NCBI GenBank assembly: GCA_945875845.1
Contig: CAMCMB010000012.1
Location: 1 to 64,000, forward strand
DNA from: Pirellula staleyi DSM 6068
Lineage (GTDB): Bacteria > Planctomycetota > Planctomycetia > Pirellulales > Pirellulaceae
Reading direction: 5' to 3'
Length of the DNA stretch: 64,000 nucleotides
Positions 9,032 to 18,108 of this stretch are shown here, one piece after another; within the stretch, counting starts at the first letter, position 1, and each line of letters begins with the position of its first letter. Both the position numbers and the translations under genes were made by a program. A model generated the notes under the pieces. It worked only from the letters and a program-made list of their open reading frames with translations. It made no database searches and was not told the origin of the DNA.

Positions 9032-9937
9032 TCAATCCGCGGGTTTCGGACTCACCTTCAAAGTGGCTAACCATTCTAGGGATTCTTTCTGCCAAGCGTC
9101 CCACATGGGACCTTGATAGCCATTTAGACCGTGATCCCCTGTGGGTAGTTCGAGGTAGCGGGACGCAATCCCTTTGGCTTGGAGAGCGTCGAAGAACGCT
9201 TTGCTATGATCCGACGAGACGACTCGGTCATTCAAGGCGTGAGCCAAAAAGGTGGGAGGTGTCCCAGACGTGACTTGTTTTTCGTTTGAAAACCAGTCCA
9301 TTTGTTCTTGGGTCGGGTTATCTCCCAAAAGGTTTTTCATGGAGCCTCGATGCGTTTTTTCGTTGAACGTGATGACAGGGTAAATCAGTACCAAGAAATC
9401 GGGACGGCAGCTTACTCTGTCCACGGGATCGCTTGCAGTTGGATTTCCAAGATCAAAGTGAGTACCGGCGGTAGAAGCCAAATGACCGCCAGCCGAAAAG
9501 CCCATAATGCCAATCCGCTTGGGATCGAGCGACCACTCTGCAGAACGATTGCGAACCATTCGCAAGGCTCGCTGCGCATCGAGCAATGGGACCATGGATC
9601 GCCCCTTGGGCAATCGATATTCCAAGACAATGCCTGTAATGCCATGCCGATTCAACCACGCTGCGATGCCATGCCCCTCCGCACCGGTGACCAAGCCTCC
9701 ATAGCCACCCCCCGGACAAATCACGACCGCCGATCCACTGCTCTCGGTCGGACGATGCACGCTGATCCAAGCGTCGGACGCCTCACGCTTGCCCTCGCCG
9801 ACGGGCGCTTCGTTGTCCCAAAGCGAGATCCGAGTCGGTTCAGCAATCGGCTTCGGAACTTTCGTTTCTTGGGCAAAGCAGATTGGAGTGGTTAGGCTCA
9901 AGATCATTCCAAAAACGACATGACGGGGGAGTTGCAT
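9032..9937 (-). CDS. Secreted alpha/beta-hydrolase, acetyl-esterase type
   Basis: The product is 301 residues from the ATG at 9937, which has AAGGAAA about 10 nt upstream and opens a clean Sec signal peptide (MQLPRHVVFGMILSLTT then FAQ). An in-frame TTG at 9988 is possible but unlikely. Motifs: an oxyanion-hole segment PGGGYGG, the nucleophile elbow GFSAGG (G-x-S-x-G), a candidate acid in HALNDRVV and the catalytic His in GDHGLNG near the C-terminus. The pattern matches esterase/lipase proteins related to acetyl-xylan and other carbohydrate esterases; the precise substrate is unknown. It stands alone between repeat-rich gaps. Confidence 0.87.
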   Translation of the reverse strand: MQLPRHVVFGMILSLTTPICFAQETKVPKPIAEPTRISLWDNEAPVGEGKREASDAWISVHRPTESSGSAVVICPGGGYGGLVTGAEGHGIAAWLNRHGITGIVLEYRLPKGRSMVPLLDAQRALRMVRNRSAEWSLDPKRIGIMGFSAGGHLASTAGTHFDLGNPTASDPVDRVSCRPDFLVLIYPVITFNEKTHRGSMKNLLGDNPTQEQMDWFSNEKQVTSGTPPTFLAHALNDRVVSSDHSKAFFDALQAKGIASRYLELPTGDHGLNGYQGPMWDAWQKESLEWLATLKVSPKPAD

Positions 9938-10362
9938 GTGTTTTGTTTCCTTATTGGGTATCAGCATTTTTTTGGACACATTATACAAACGGACTGTTAT
10001 TCTACCGCCGGCACAATGGTTCGGGTACGAGTTCCGCTTCTAGCGGAATAGCGCAAGGCCGTCGATTGAGGATTCGCAAAACCACTTCGGAATTCACCGG
10101 GCGGCTCGCGCCGCTCCGCTACGAAAACATTGGTTCGACCCGAAAGTAAGGGGCATGGTGCCCCCTGTAGGCGTACGTAAATGAATCGATATGCCAGCGG
10201 CTGAGCGTAAGTGAATAATTGAACGGGATTTCGGTTAACGAAGAGTTAACACCCGACCTGCGTTTGGAATCCAGCTTGCCGTCGTGTATAATGTCTTGGT
10301 TGTTCGGGCCCCCCGCGCATCCCACCTTTGCCAGTAAACAATACTCCCGCCCATTAAGCTCT
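9938..10362. other. Divergent intergenic region with a repeat half-copy
   Basis: This region lies between the esterase (minus) and the DUF1592 protein (plus) and must hold both promoters, though no confident -35/-10 pair is visible. It carries a half-copy of the CACCGG palindrome (listed separately) and a small hairpin GGGGCATGGTGCCCC at 10150-10164 with no T-run. Confidence 0.4.
10092..10125. repeat. Half-copy of the CACCGG/GCTACC palindrome family
   Basis: TTCACCGGGCGGCTCGCGCC followed by GCTCCGCTAC matches the left arm of the fuller elements at 45069-45132 and 53744-53808. The right arm is absent here, so this is a truncated copy. Confidence 0.75.
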
Positions 10363-12255
10363 ATGCACAGATTACCCAGCAGCTTAGGCTCAGCCTTGGC
10401 CGCTTTCATATTTGCCCTGATTTCTTCGATGCCTTCCTTGGCTCAGGAAGTCCCGCGCGAGGAAGCTGCCGCGATGGCGGTGCGGACGCTGACGAAGTAC
10501 TGTTACGATTGCCACACCGGCGACAAAGCTGAAGGTGGCGTTCGTGTCGATTTTTTGGCGACCGATGGAAAACTCGAAGATCATGTCGAGCTGGTCGACA
10601 AGATCCTTTTGGTGCTCAAGGAGCAACAAATGCCCCCCGCAGATGCCGAACAACCGGACGGTGCCGAGCGAGTCCAGTCCATCGAGTGGATCGAGCAGCG
10701 ACTGCGACAGTTCGATTGCGGCAGCGTCAGTCGCCCCGGTCGCGTCACCATGCGCCGATTGAATCGAACGGAGTACAACAACACGGTTCGCGATTTGACT
10801 GGCTTGGATTTGAAGTTGGCCAATGATTTTCCATCCGACGACGTCGGGAATGGATTTGACAACATCGGGGATGTGTTGTCTTTGCCTCCGATTTTGATGG
10901 AGAAGTATCTAACGGCGGCCAAGCAGATCGCAGATGAGGTCATGAAAAGCCCCGACGCCGCGAAAAAAGTATTTCCACGCCAGGCAAACGACCCGAACAA
11001 CGTTGACGAAGTGGTCGAAGTGGCTCGTGCGAACGCCAGCAGCTTTGCACAACGTGCGTTTCGCCGACCGTTGGACGCGGACGAGACGGAAAGGTTGTTC
11101 AATCTGATGCGCCTCGCTTGGGACGCAAACGCCAAAAAAGAAGAGATCATGCAGACGCTGATCACGGCGGTCCTGGCTTCGCCGCATTTCATCTATCGCG
11201 TTGAGGAGGATGACCCTCAAGATTTTGTGGACGGGGTGCGGCCTCTCAACGACTTTGAGATGGCTTCGCGCTTATCGTATTTTCTTTGGAGTAGCATGCC
11301 GGACGATCGACTGGTTGAACTGGCCAAGGAAGGAAAGCTCCATACCGCCGAGCAGTTAAATGCGGAAGTTGATCGCATGTTGTCCGATCCAAAAGCGAAA
11401 GCCTTGGTCGAGAATTTTGCCGGTCAGTGGCTTCAATTGCGAGATTTGGAAGCATTGTCACCGGATCCGGTGAAGTTTGCTGCATTCGACGCCACATTGC
11501 GTCGCTCGATGCGGCGCGAGACGGAGTTGTTATTCACAAGTATTTTGGATGAGAATCGAAGCATCCTGGAATTGTTGAGCGCGAGTTACACGTACTTAGA
11601 TGAACGCCTAGCCAAGCACTACGGTATCGAGGGAGTTAGCGGGAATGAGTTCCAGAAAGTCGACTTGATGGGCAAGCGTCGCGGTGTGTTGATGCACGGC
11701 AGTATTTTGCTGCTGACTTCCAATCCGACGCGCACGTCCCCTGTCAAACGTGGTAAATGGGTGTTGGAGAACTTGTTGGCCGAACCGCCGCCACCCCCAC
11801 CGCCGAATGTGCCAGAATTGGGTGCGGCTGGCGAGACGCTGGGAACGTTGCGTCAGCAAATGGAGCAGCATCGGGCCAATCCAAATTGCGCAGTTTGCCA
11901 CGTGAAAATGGATGCTGTGGGGTTTGGCCTGGAGAACTTCGACGCGATCGGAGCATGGCGCGAGGCGGACGGTCGCGAAAAAATTGACCCTTCGGGAATC
12001 CTCCCAGGTGGTCGGACATTTAACGGTCCACTGGATTTAGTGCAAATTTTGGTCGAAGATAAGAAAGTCGAATTTACACGCTGCCTGTCGTTGAAAATGT
12101 TAACATATGCCTTAGGGCGTGGGCTAGGTGTCGCGGATCGCTGTACCATAAGTTCCATCGTCGACAATTTGGCAAAAGATAATTACCGGTTCTCTACCTT
12201 GATTAAATCGATCGTAACCAGCCCACCCTTCACCCACCAAGAATCAGGACGTTAA
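10363..12255 (+). CDS. DUF1587/DUF1592/DUF1588/DUF1585 planctomycete cytochrome-type protein
   Basis: The product is 630 residues from the ATG at 10363, which gives a Sec signal peptide (FIFALISSMPSLAQE); an upstream TTG at 10219 would bury it. In order: a PSCyt1-like CYDCH motif, DUF1587 (RRLNRTEYNNTVRDLTG), DUF1595 (QRAFRRPLDADE), DUF1592 (LNDFEMASRLSYFLWSSMPD), DUF1588 (GVLMHGSILLLTSNPTRTSP and a Pro-rich EPPPPPPP), a second CAVCH motif and DUF1585 (YALGRGLGVAD). This is the complete domain order of a large planctomycete family thought to be extracytoplasmic c-type cytochromes of unknown substrate. The DUF1552 gene starts 2 nt downstream, the usual partner, so they form one operon. Confidence 0.93.
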   Translation: MHRLPSSLGSALAAFIFALISSMPSLAQEVPREEAAAMAVRTLTKYCYDCHTGDKAEGGVRVDFLATDGKLEDHVELVDKILLVLKEQQMPPADAEQPDGAERVQSIEWIEQRLRQFDCGSVSRPGRVTMRRLNRTEYNNTVRDLTGLDLKLANDFPSDDVGNGFDNIGDVLSLPPILMEKYLTAAKQIADEVMKSPDAAKKVFPRQANDPNNVDEVVEVARANASSFAQRAFRRPLDADETERLFNLMRLAWDANAKKEEIMQTLITAVLASPHFIYRVEEDDPQDFVDGVRPLNDFEMASRLSYFLWSSMPDDRLVELAKEGKLHTAEQLNAEVDRMLSDPKAKALVENFAGQWLQLRDLEALSPDPVKFAAFDATLRRSMRRETELLFTSILDENRSILELLSASYTYLDERLAKHYGIEGVSGNEFQKVDLMGKRRGVLMHGSILLLTSNPTRTSPVKRGKWVLENLLAEPPPPPPPNVPELGAAGETLGTLRQQMEQHRANPNCAVCHVKMDAVGFGLENFDAIGAWREADGREKIDPSGILPGGRTFNGPLDLVQILVEDKKVEFTRCLSLKMLTYALGRGLGVADRCTISSIVDNLAKDNYRFSTLIKSIVTSPPFTHQESGR

Positions 12256-12257
12256 AA

Positions 12258-13607
12258 ATGTCGAGTTTGCAAAATTCCAAGTTATCCCGTCGCACAGTTC
12301 TTCGCGGTTTAGGTGTTTCGCTGGCATTACCTTGGTTAGAGGCCACGTCATCGGTTGCCAAAGCGGCAGCAGTTGCTTCGTCACCGACTCGCATGGCGTT
12401 CATCTTCGTGCCCAACGGCGTGGTGATGAATAATTGGGTTCCGAAAACGGAAGGCTATGGTTTTGAGCTTTCACCCACATTGCGCCCGCTTGCACCCGTC
12501 CAAGACGACCTGATGGTCATTACAGGTTTGACGCACGACAAGGGCCGAGCGAACGGTGATGGAGCCGGCGACCATGCGCGGAGCGCTTCCGTGTTTCTGA
12601 CCGGATCTCAGCCCAGGAAAACCGACGGGGAACTCATTCGTTCTGGCATGTCCGTAGATCAAGTTGCCGCGAAAGCGGTTGGACAAAGGACTCGTTTTTC
12701 GTCGCTGGAGTTGGGTGTCGATCCGGGTCGAATGGCAGGGAACTGCGATTCGGGTTATAGCTGCGCGTACTCATCCAATATCTCATGGTCCGGTGAGTCC
12801 AATCCGGTCGGAAAAGAGGTGAATCCGAAACTGGTGTTCGAACGATTGTTTGGGGGTGGCAAGCCTAGCGAAGTGGACAAGAGCCAACAGCAGCGCGAAG
12901 CACTTCAAAAAAGCGTGCTCGATTTCATTGCAGACGACGCAAAGCGGTTGCAGTCGAAACTCGGTCGCAACGACAATCGCAAGCTTGATGAATATATGAC
13001 AGGCGTTCGCGAAGTGGAACGTCGCATTGGAACTCGAACTGCGAAACCGGCAGACATCAATGTCGATTATGCCATTCCGGATGGTATTCCAGGCGATTAT
13101 CAAGATCATATACGAATGATGTGCGACCTCATGGTGCTCGCATTTCAAACCGATTCAACACGCATCGCCACAATGATGTTTGCCAATGCGGGCGACAACA
13201 AAAATTATCGCAAGATCGGCGTCGCGGAGGGCCACCACGATCTTTCGCACCACGGTGATAACCCAGAGAAACTCGAAAAGATTAGCCAGATTAATCTTTT
13301 CCACATTCAACAACTAAGTTACCTGCTCACCAAGATGAAGTCGATTCGCGAGGGCGATCGCAACCTTCTCGACAATTCGATGGTCGTTTATGGTAGCGGC
13401 CTCAGCGACGGCAACCGTCACAATCACGATAACCTACCCATTTTGCTGGCTGGCTCCGGTGGAGGAACGATTGATTCAGGACGGCATGTGCGTTACGACC
13501 TGGAGACCCCGGTTTGCAATTTGTTCATGTCGATGTTGGATCGCGTAGGGGTTGATACGCCCTTTATCGGCGATAGCACCGGCCGACTGCCCGGTTTGAG
13601 TTTATAG
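12258..13607 (+). CDS. DUF1552 domain protein, Tat-exported
   Basis: A 449-residue protein with a twin-arginine leader (LSRRTVLRGLGVSLALPWLE) and then RMAFIFVPNGVVMNNW, the start of the DUF1552 domain, which extends to the C-terminus (VVYGSGLSDGNRHNHDNLP near 380). DUF1552 is distantly related to DUF1501 and the alkaline-phosphatase-like fold. It starts 2 nt after the DUF1592 gene and is its regular genomic partner. The Tat leader suggests export in folded form, possibly with a cofactor. The molecular function is not known. Confidence 0.93.
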   Translation: MSSLQNSKLSRRTVLRGLGVSLALPWLEATSSVAKAAAVASSPTRMAFIFVPNGVVMNNWVPKTEGYGFELSPTLRPLAPVQDDLMVITGLTHDKGRANGDGAGDHARSASVFLTGSQPRKTDGELIRSGMSVDQVAAKAVGQRTRFSSLELGVDPGRMAGNCDSGYSCAYSSNISWSGESNPVGKEVNPKLVFERLFGGGKPSEVDKSQQQREALQKSVLDFIADDAKRLQSKLGRNDNRKLDEYMTGVREVERRIGTRTAKPADINVDYAIPDGIPGDYQDHIRMMCDLMVLAFQTDSTRIATMMFANAGDNKNYRKIGVAEGHHDLSHHGDNPEKLEKISQINLFHIQQLSYLLTKMKSIREGDRNLLDNSMVVYGSGLSDGNRHNHDNLPILLAGSGGGTIDSGRHVRYDLETPVCNLFMSMLDRVGVDTPFIGDSTGRLPGLSL

Positions 13608-13647
13608 ACGTTGGCGGTTTCGAGCTTATTCTAGTTGGAGAGTTTCT

Positions 13648-15978
13648 GTGCGTTTTCTTTGGAACCTTGCGATTGCGTTCTGTTTTTGTGCGCAATTAAC
13701 GAGCCTTGGGGCAGCGCAGGTACGAGATTCGTCGGTGGAGGAACTCATCAAGCTGTTCGATGAGAAGGAAGTGGAACGGCGGCGAGACGCGGCGTACGAG
13801 TTAGTGCGGCGCGGGGATCACTCCGACGCGGTGATCGCGGCCTTGGGAAAAGCATCCAACGATGATGATGTTCAGGTGCGTGTGCAATCGCTCACCGGAC
13901 TAGCACGAGCGGGTAACAAGGCCGTGACAGTGATTCCTGAGCTTTTAACTTGCCTTCGCAATCGCGATGCCCAGGTCCGCTTTCGTGCCGCTCAAGCGTT
14001 GGGAGCGGTAGGTGTGTCCGCGATCGAGCCGCTATCAACCAATTGGATGTCTGCTTCCAATGAGGCAAAAATTGCAACGGCACAGGCTTTTGCGATCATT
14101 GGCCAGCAAGCAACATCCGTCGTCCCATTGATGTCCGAAGGTCTGACTGGAAAGGATGGATTGCCACGGTATGCAGCGGAAGCGTTGGTGGCCATCTCGC
14201 CTCAGGATGAAACGGCGCTGCTGGAAATTTCGAACAATACCGATGCGGCCGCGCGAAAAGTTGGAATCGCAGCGTTGGCTGCGCTGAAGGCGCCTTCGGA
14301 GCTCGCCATTCAAAAACTGCAAAAGGCCGCTACGGATTCGGAGCCGAAGATTCGTGAATTAGCGATTATCGTCGTGGCCAAGTCGCGTCTGTCCATCGAT
14401 GAGAAGTCAACATTAATTGAGGCCGCTTTGATGGACGCGGCCTCGTCCGTTCGAGCGGCGGCTATTGTGGCCATGCGTAATGCGTCGCTGCCAGCTGATG
14501 AGTTCTCGCAGCGGATCGCGGCTCGATTGCAATCGGTTGATGTTGAAGTCGCCAATGCAGGAGTGAAAGCCATTTCCATGTTCGGTGTCGGCGGGAAAAA
14601 TAGTTTGCCTGCCATCGTAGAGCTGGTGAGTAGGGAGGGCATTGATCAACGACTGGTATCGCAAACTCTGGCGAGTTTTGGTGCGGAAGTCGTTCCAGAT
14701 TTGCTAACCGCGATTGAAAAGCAACCCGCCAACGAGCCGGTGTTTTCGCAAGCACTTGGACTGATTGGTGAACCTGCGGTGGCATCGTTGACGCGCGGCA
14801 TGTCAAGCGATGTGGAAGTGGTGAGAATGGCAGCCACGCGTGCGCTCGGGGGCGTGCGTCCGACGAACAGATCGTTGCTTGAGAAGTTGGTGGTGGCGCT
14901 CGAGGACAAGTCAGCTCAAGTGCGTGAGATAGCGGTACGATCACTGATAGCTGCCTCCCGCGAAGCCGATTTCACGCAAGACTCTATCTTGAAAGCTACG
15001 CACGATGTCGAACCACAGGTACGTGCGGTAGCCATTCAGTCACTCCGAAGTTTCAAGTTCACGCCTGAAACAACTCAGGAGACTTTGGATCGAAGCTTGA
15101 AAGATGCGTCGCCAGAGGTTCGAAGCAGTGCGCTGCTCGTCATGAGCGAAATGCCGAAGCTGCTTCAAGGGCAGAGCGACACGTTGGTCGTTCTGGTGAA
15201 GGATGCCGATGTGAAAGTTCGGTCCATGGCGGCCCAAACGATTGGTAAGTTAGACAAAAAGCAGGTGAATGACTCGGTTGTGCAGGCATGCCGTACCGCG
15301 CTTGGGGATAGCGACTATGCGGTTCGGATTGCTGCGACAAAGTCCGTGAAGTCCCTTGGGATCGCAGAACCTGCGGTTTTGGAGGCGCTTGGCTGCAATT
15401 TGGTGGATGACTTGGGCTTGTTGCGAGTGACCTTGGAAGCGATCTCAGGTTTTGGAGACAAGGCAGCGTCTTTGATGGAAACCGTTTCGCATTTGTCCTC
15501 GCATGAAAAAGCCGAAGTGCGAGTCGCCGCGTTGAACGCATTAGCCGGCATTATCAAGGATCCGCCGTTGCTTGTCGGTCACTTAACGAATGCCCTTGAG
15601 GACAAGGAATGGGAAGTCCGACGCATCGCGGGCGTTGCGTTAGGCAAGTTGGGGCCAGAAGCAAAGAGTTCGGTACCTAAATTGTTTCGATTGCTGAGTA
15701 GCAATGAAGATCGGGATTTTGCAAGCGGTGCGTTGAAAGAGATCAACACGGCTCCAGTGGAAGCGATTCCGTTGCTCATAGAAAATCTTGGGTCCGAAGA
15801 GCGCAGGACCGCTTTCTACGCGGTCACCTTGCTCGGAAAGATCGGCCCACCCGCCTCGGAGGCACTGCCCAAATTGGAGGAAATGCTGGAGAAATCTAGT
15901 GGCAATGCGGGTCAAGGGAAATTTGGCAAGAAGCCGTTAGAAGAAGCGATTGCTGCGATCAAAGCCGAACCGAAGTAG
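13648..15978 (+). CDS. Exported HEAT-repeat protein
   Basis: A 776-residue protein with an N-terminal signal peptide (FLWNLAIAFCFCAQLTSLGAAQ). The whole mature part is made of roughly 38-residue alpha-helical repeats with the V-R-x-x-A-x-x-A-L core (for example VRFRAAQALGAVG, VRMAATRALGG, VRRIAGVALGKLG), so it is a HEAT/PBS-lyase-type solenoid of about 18 units. It has no catalytic motif and is probably a scaffold. It begins 40 nt after DUF1552 and ends 5 nt before the RraA-like gene, and may organise the exported DUF1592/DUF1552 proteins; that role is inferred from position only. Confidence 0.9.
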   Translation: MRFLWNLAIAFCFCAQLTSLGAAQVRDSSVEELIKLFDEKEVERRRDAAYELVRRGDHSDAVIAALGKASNDDDVQVRVQSLTGLARAGNKAVTVIPELLTCLRNRDAQVRFRAAQALGAVGVSAIEPLSTNWMSASNEAKIATAQAFAIIGQQATSVVPLMSEGLTGKDGLPRYAAEALVAISPQDETALLEISNNTDAAARKVGIAALAALKAPSELAIQKLQKAATDSEPKIRELAIIVVAKSRLSIDEKSTLIEAALMDAASSVRAAAIVAMRNASLPADEFSQRIAARLQSVDVEVANAGVKAISMFGVGGKNSLPAIVELVSREGIDQRLVSQTLASFGAEVVPDLLTAIEKQPANEPVFSQALGLIGEPAVASLTRGMSSDVEVVRMAATRALGGVRPTNRSLLEKLVVALEDKSAQVREIAVRSLIAASREADFTQDSILKATHDVEPQVRAVAIQSLRSFKFTPETTQETLDRSLKDASPEVRSSALLVMSEMPKLLQGQSDTLVVLVKDADVKVRSMAAQTIGKLDKKQVNDSVVQACRTALGDSDYAVRIAATKSVKSLGIAEPAVLEALGCNLVDDLGLLRVTLEAISGFGDKAASLMETVSHLSSHEKAEVRVAALNALAGIIKDPPLLVGHLTNALEDKEWEVRRIAGVALGKLGPEAKSSVPKLFRLLSSNEDRDFASGALKEINTAPVEAIPLLIENLGSEERRTAFYAVTLLGKIGPPASEALPKLEEMLEKSSGNAGQGKFGKKPLEEAIAAIKAEPK

Positions 15979-15983
15979 TCTCA

Positions 15984-16682
15984 ATGAATAACTTCGAGAG
16001 TCCTTCCTCGTCTGGTTTGCGATTCGACGATTTGCCGATCTCGCTTGCTCAAATGCGTGAACACCTATCGGTGCCGTTGCTTTGCGATGCACTTGATGGA
16101 ATGGGATTGTTGCGTCAAGCTCCGAGGCTCCCACTAATCCCATTGACGGTCCCTGGTATATTGGTGGGTCGTGCCAAGACAACGTTGTGGGCGGATATGT
16201 CGCATATCGATCCAGCCCCTTATCGGTTGGAGTTGGCCGCGGTGGACTCGTGTCAGCCGGAAGATGTTCTGGTGTGTGCGGCCAGCGGTTCGATGCGATC
16301 TGGCATTTGGGGTGAATTGCTTTCGACGGCAGCTCGCAACCGTGGATGTGTTGGCACCATCATTGATGGAGCGGTTCGAGACACGGTCCAGATGCGGAGC
16401 ATGGGATTTCCGGTTTTTGCGCGCGGCACTTGCCCTTACGATAGCCGAAACCGGCAACGCGTTATTGATTACGATGTGCGTATTGAACTGGATGGCGTTA
16501 CTATTGAGCCAGGGGACTTAATAGCAGCCGATGCCGATGGCATCGTGGTTGTTCCTCAAGCGGCAGCACCTCGAGTGGTCGCCGCAGCTTGGGCGAAACT
16601 ACATGATGAGAATCGGGTGCGCGACGCCATTCGCGGAGGCATGTCCGCCACGAAAGCATTTGACGCGTTTGGTGTACTTTAA
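15984..16682 (+). CDS. RraA/HMG-aldolase family protein
   Basis: The protein has 232 residues and is soluble. It carries the family core: GELLSTAARNRGCVGTIIDG (about 115-134) followed by AVRDTVQMRSMGFPVFA. The D-G-x-x-R-D motif supplies the metal and substrate ligands in 4-hydroxy-4-methyl-2-oxoglutarate aldolases. The ending around PGDLIAADADGIVVVP is also standard. Family members are divalent-metal class II aldolases/decarboxylases, or RraA proteins that bind RNase E; with a lyase gene next door an enzymatic role is more likely. Start is 5 nt after the HEAT gene. Confidence 0.85.
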   Translation: MNNFESPSSSGLRFDDLPISLAQMREHLSVPLLCDALDGMGLLRQAPRLPLIPLTVPGILVGRAKTTLWADMSHIDPAPYRLELAAVDSCQPEDVLVCAASGSMRSGIWGELLSTAARNRGCVGTIIDGAVRDTVQMRSMGFPVFARGTCPYDSRNRQRVIDYDVRIELDGVTIEPGDLIAADADGIVVVPQAAAPRVVAAAWAKLHDENRVRDAIRGGMSATKAFDAFGVL

Positions 16683-16774
16683 AAACCACCGCTTGGTTAA
16701 CCCATAGGATAAAATTCAAACGCGTTGTCGCCAATGCGTCGTTTCTCCACCGTTCAACGAAAGTGATTCTATTG

Positions 16775-17707
16775 ATGAGTGTTTTCCGTGGCTGTATGCC
16801 AGCCTTGATGACCCCTTGCGATCGCGCTGGCAAACCCGATTTTGATGCGTTGGTTGCCAAGGGGAAACAGTTGGTAAACGAGGGTATGGCGGCTGTGATC
16901 TATTGCGGTTCCATGGGGGACTGGCCGCTGCTGAGCGATGAGCAGCGACAGGAAGGGGTGCAGCGACTCGCCCAAGCAGGCGTACCCGTGATTGTCGGTA
17001 CGGGTGCGCAGAATTCGCGGATTGCAGCCGATCATGCCGCCCATGCTTGCAAGGTCGGGGCGGCAGGACTCATGGTGATCCCCCGCGTGCTATCGCGTGG
17101 GTCCTCCAGTGCTGCTCAACGGCATCACTTTGCAGGCGTTCTGCGGGCTGCGGATGGGTTGCCAGCCGTCATCTACAATAGTCCTTACTACGGATTTGAA
17201 ACGAAAGCGGACTTGTTTTTTGCTCTGCAATCCGAATTCCAAAACCTCGTTGGCTTCAAGGAGTTTGGTGGCGCCGATTCATTGACCTATGCAGCAGAGC
17301 ACATCACGACCGGTCACCCAAATCTCTCACTCATGGTCGGCGTCGATACGCAAGTCTTTCACGGCATTGTTCGCTGCGGTGCGGTGGGAGCGATCACGGG
17401 TGTGGGCAACGCGCTCCCTCGGCAAGTGCTGCGGCTAGTGGAGTTATGCTTGCAGGCCGCCTCTGGAGTCGGTCCCGCTCGACGCTTAGCTGCGGAATTG
17501 AACGATGCCCTATCGGTGCTTTCGACCTATGACGAAGGGCCCGACTTGGTGTTGTACTACAAGCACTTGATGGTGTTGGAAGGAAATCCAGAATACGAGC
17601 ATCATTTTAACAGCACCGACACATTGACTCGTTCCCAACGCGCCTTTCTAGAGCAACAATGGGAGCAGTTCCGCGTTTGGTGGGATAACTGGGAGGGCAA
17701 AGCATAA
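16775..17707 (+). CDS. Dihydrodipicolinate synthase / N-acetylneuraminate lyase family protein
   Basis: A 310-residue TIM-barrel aldolase from the ATG at 16775 (an in-frame GTG at 16763 is possible). Features seen: ALMTPCD near the N-terminus, the GSMGDWPLLSDEQ segment at the place of the G-T-T-G-E motif, YNSPYYG containing the catalytic Tyr, and GFKEFGG containing the Schiff-base Lys. The GTTGE loop is altered (GSMGD), which argues against a housekeeping DapA and for a catabolic 2-oxo-acid lyase or dehydratase. It lies 92 nt after the RraA-like gene; the two may act on the same keto-acid pathway. It is the last gene before a strong terminator. Confidence 0.85.
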   Translation: MSVFRGCMPALMTPCDRAGKPDFDALVAKGKQLVNEGMAAVIYCGSMGDWPLLSDEQRQEGVQRLAQAGVPVIVGTGAQNSRIAADHAAHACKVGAAGLMVIPRVLSRGSSSAAQRHHFAGVLRAADGLPAVIYNSPYYGFETKADLFFALQSEFQNLVGFKEFGGADSLTYAAEHITTGHPNLSLMVGVDTQVFHGIVRCGAVGAITGVGNALPRQVLRLVELCLQAASGVGPARRLAAELNDALSVLSTYDEGPDLVLYYKHLMVLEGNPEYEHHFNSTDTLTRSQRAFLEQQWEQFRVWWDNWEGKA

Positions 17708-18108
17708 AAGGCCACCCCATTTGAAGGCAGGTTTCGAACTGCCGCTCGCATGAAAAGACAAAGGCCGATGGTTTTCCATCGGCCTTTTTCTTTGTTCCCT
17801 GGCACCGAGGCGAGTTTTGGCTCACCTCGGCGCACAGTCTTAAGCTCTATCGTGAAGCACCGATTCTTGGCAATTGACCCAGTAATCACCAGATTTCGGC
17901 TGTATGCTGCTCCAACCCAGGAGGAAGGCCAGTCGAACATTCCCGCAAATTCTCGACCGACGACAGAGCTTTAAAATGGTTCGTCGTTGGACCAGGAAAT
18001 ACGCCAGTAACCTCTCAACCGTCAATGGCAATTCCACCAATTTTTATTCATTCATGGATTTCTGTCTTATTCGTCTTTTCCTGTATGCCACAAACGACCC
18101 ATCTTGCC
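17708..18108. other. Convergent intergenic region
   Basis: This lies between the stops of the DHDPS-family gene (plus) and the peptidase fusion gene (minus). The hairpin terminator at 17761-17793 occupies the left part. The remainder contains only short overlapping ORFs without ribosome-binding sites. Confidence 0.5.
17761..17793 (+). terminator. Rho-independent terminator
   Basis: A perfect 11-bp stem, AAGGCCGATGG with CCATCGGCCTT, closed by a TTTT loop and followed by TTTCTTT. It lies 54 nt after the stop of the DHDPS-family gene and ends the putative 10.4-17.7 kb operon. Confidence 0.92.

Noticed and set aside
9938-9988. N-terminal extension of the esterase from a TTG at 9988
   Set aside because: It would bury the signal peptide; the ATG at 9937 has a good Shine-Dalgarno sequence.
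10219-10362. N-terminal extension of the DUF1592 protein from a TTG at 10219
   Set aside because: The signal peptide begins at the ATG at 10363.
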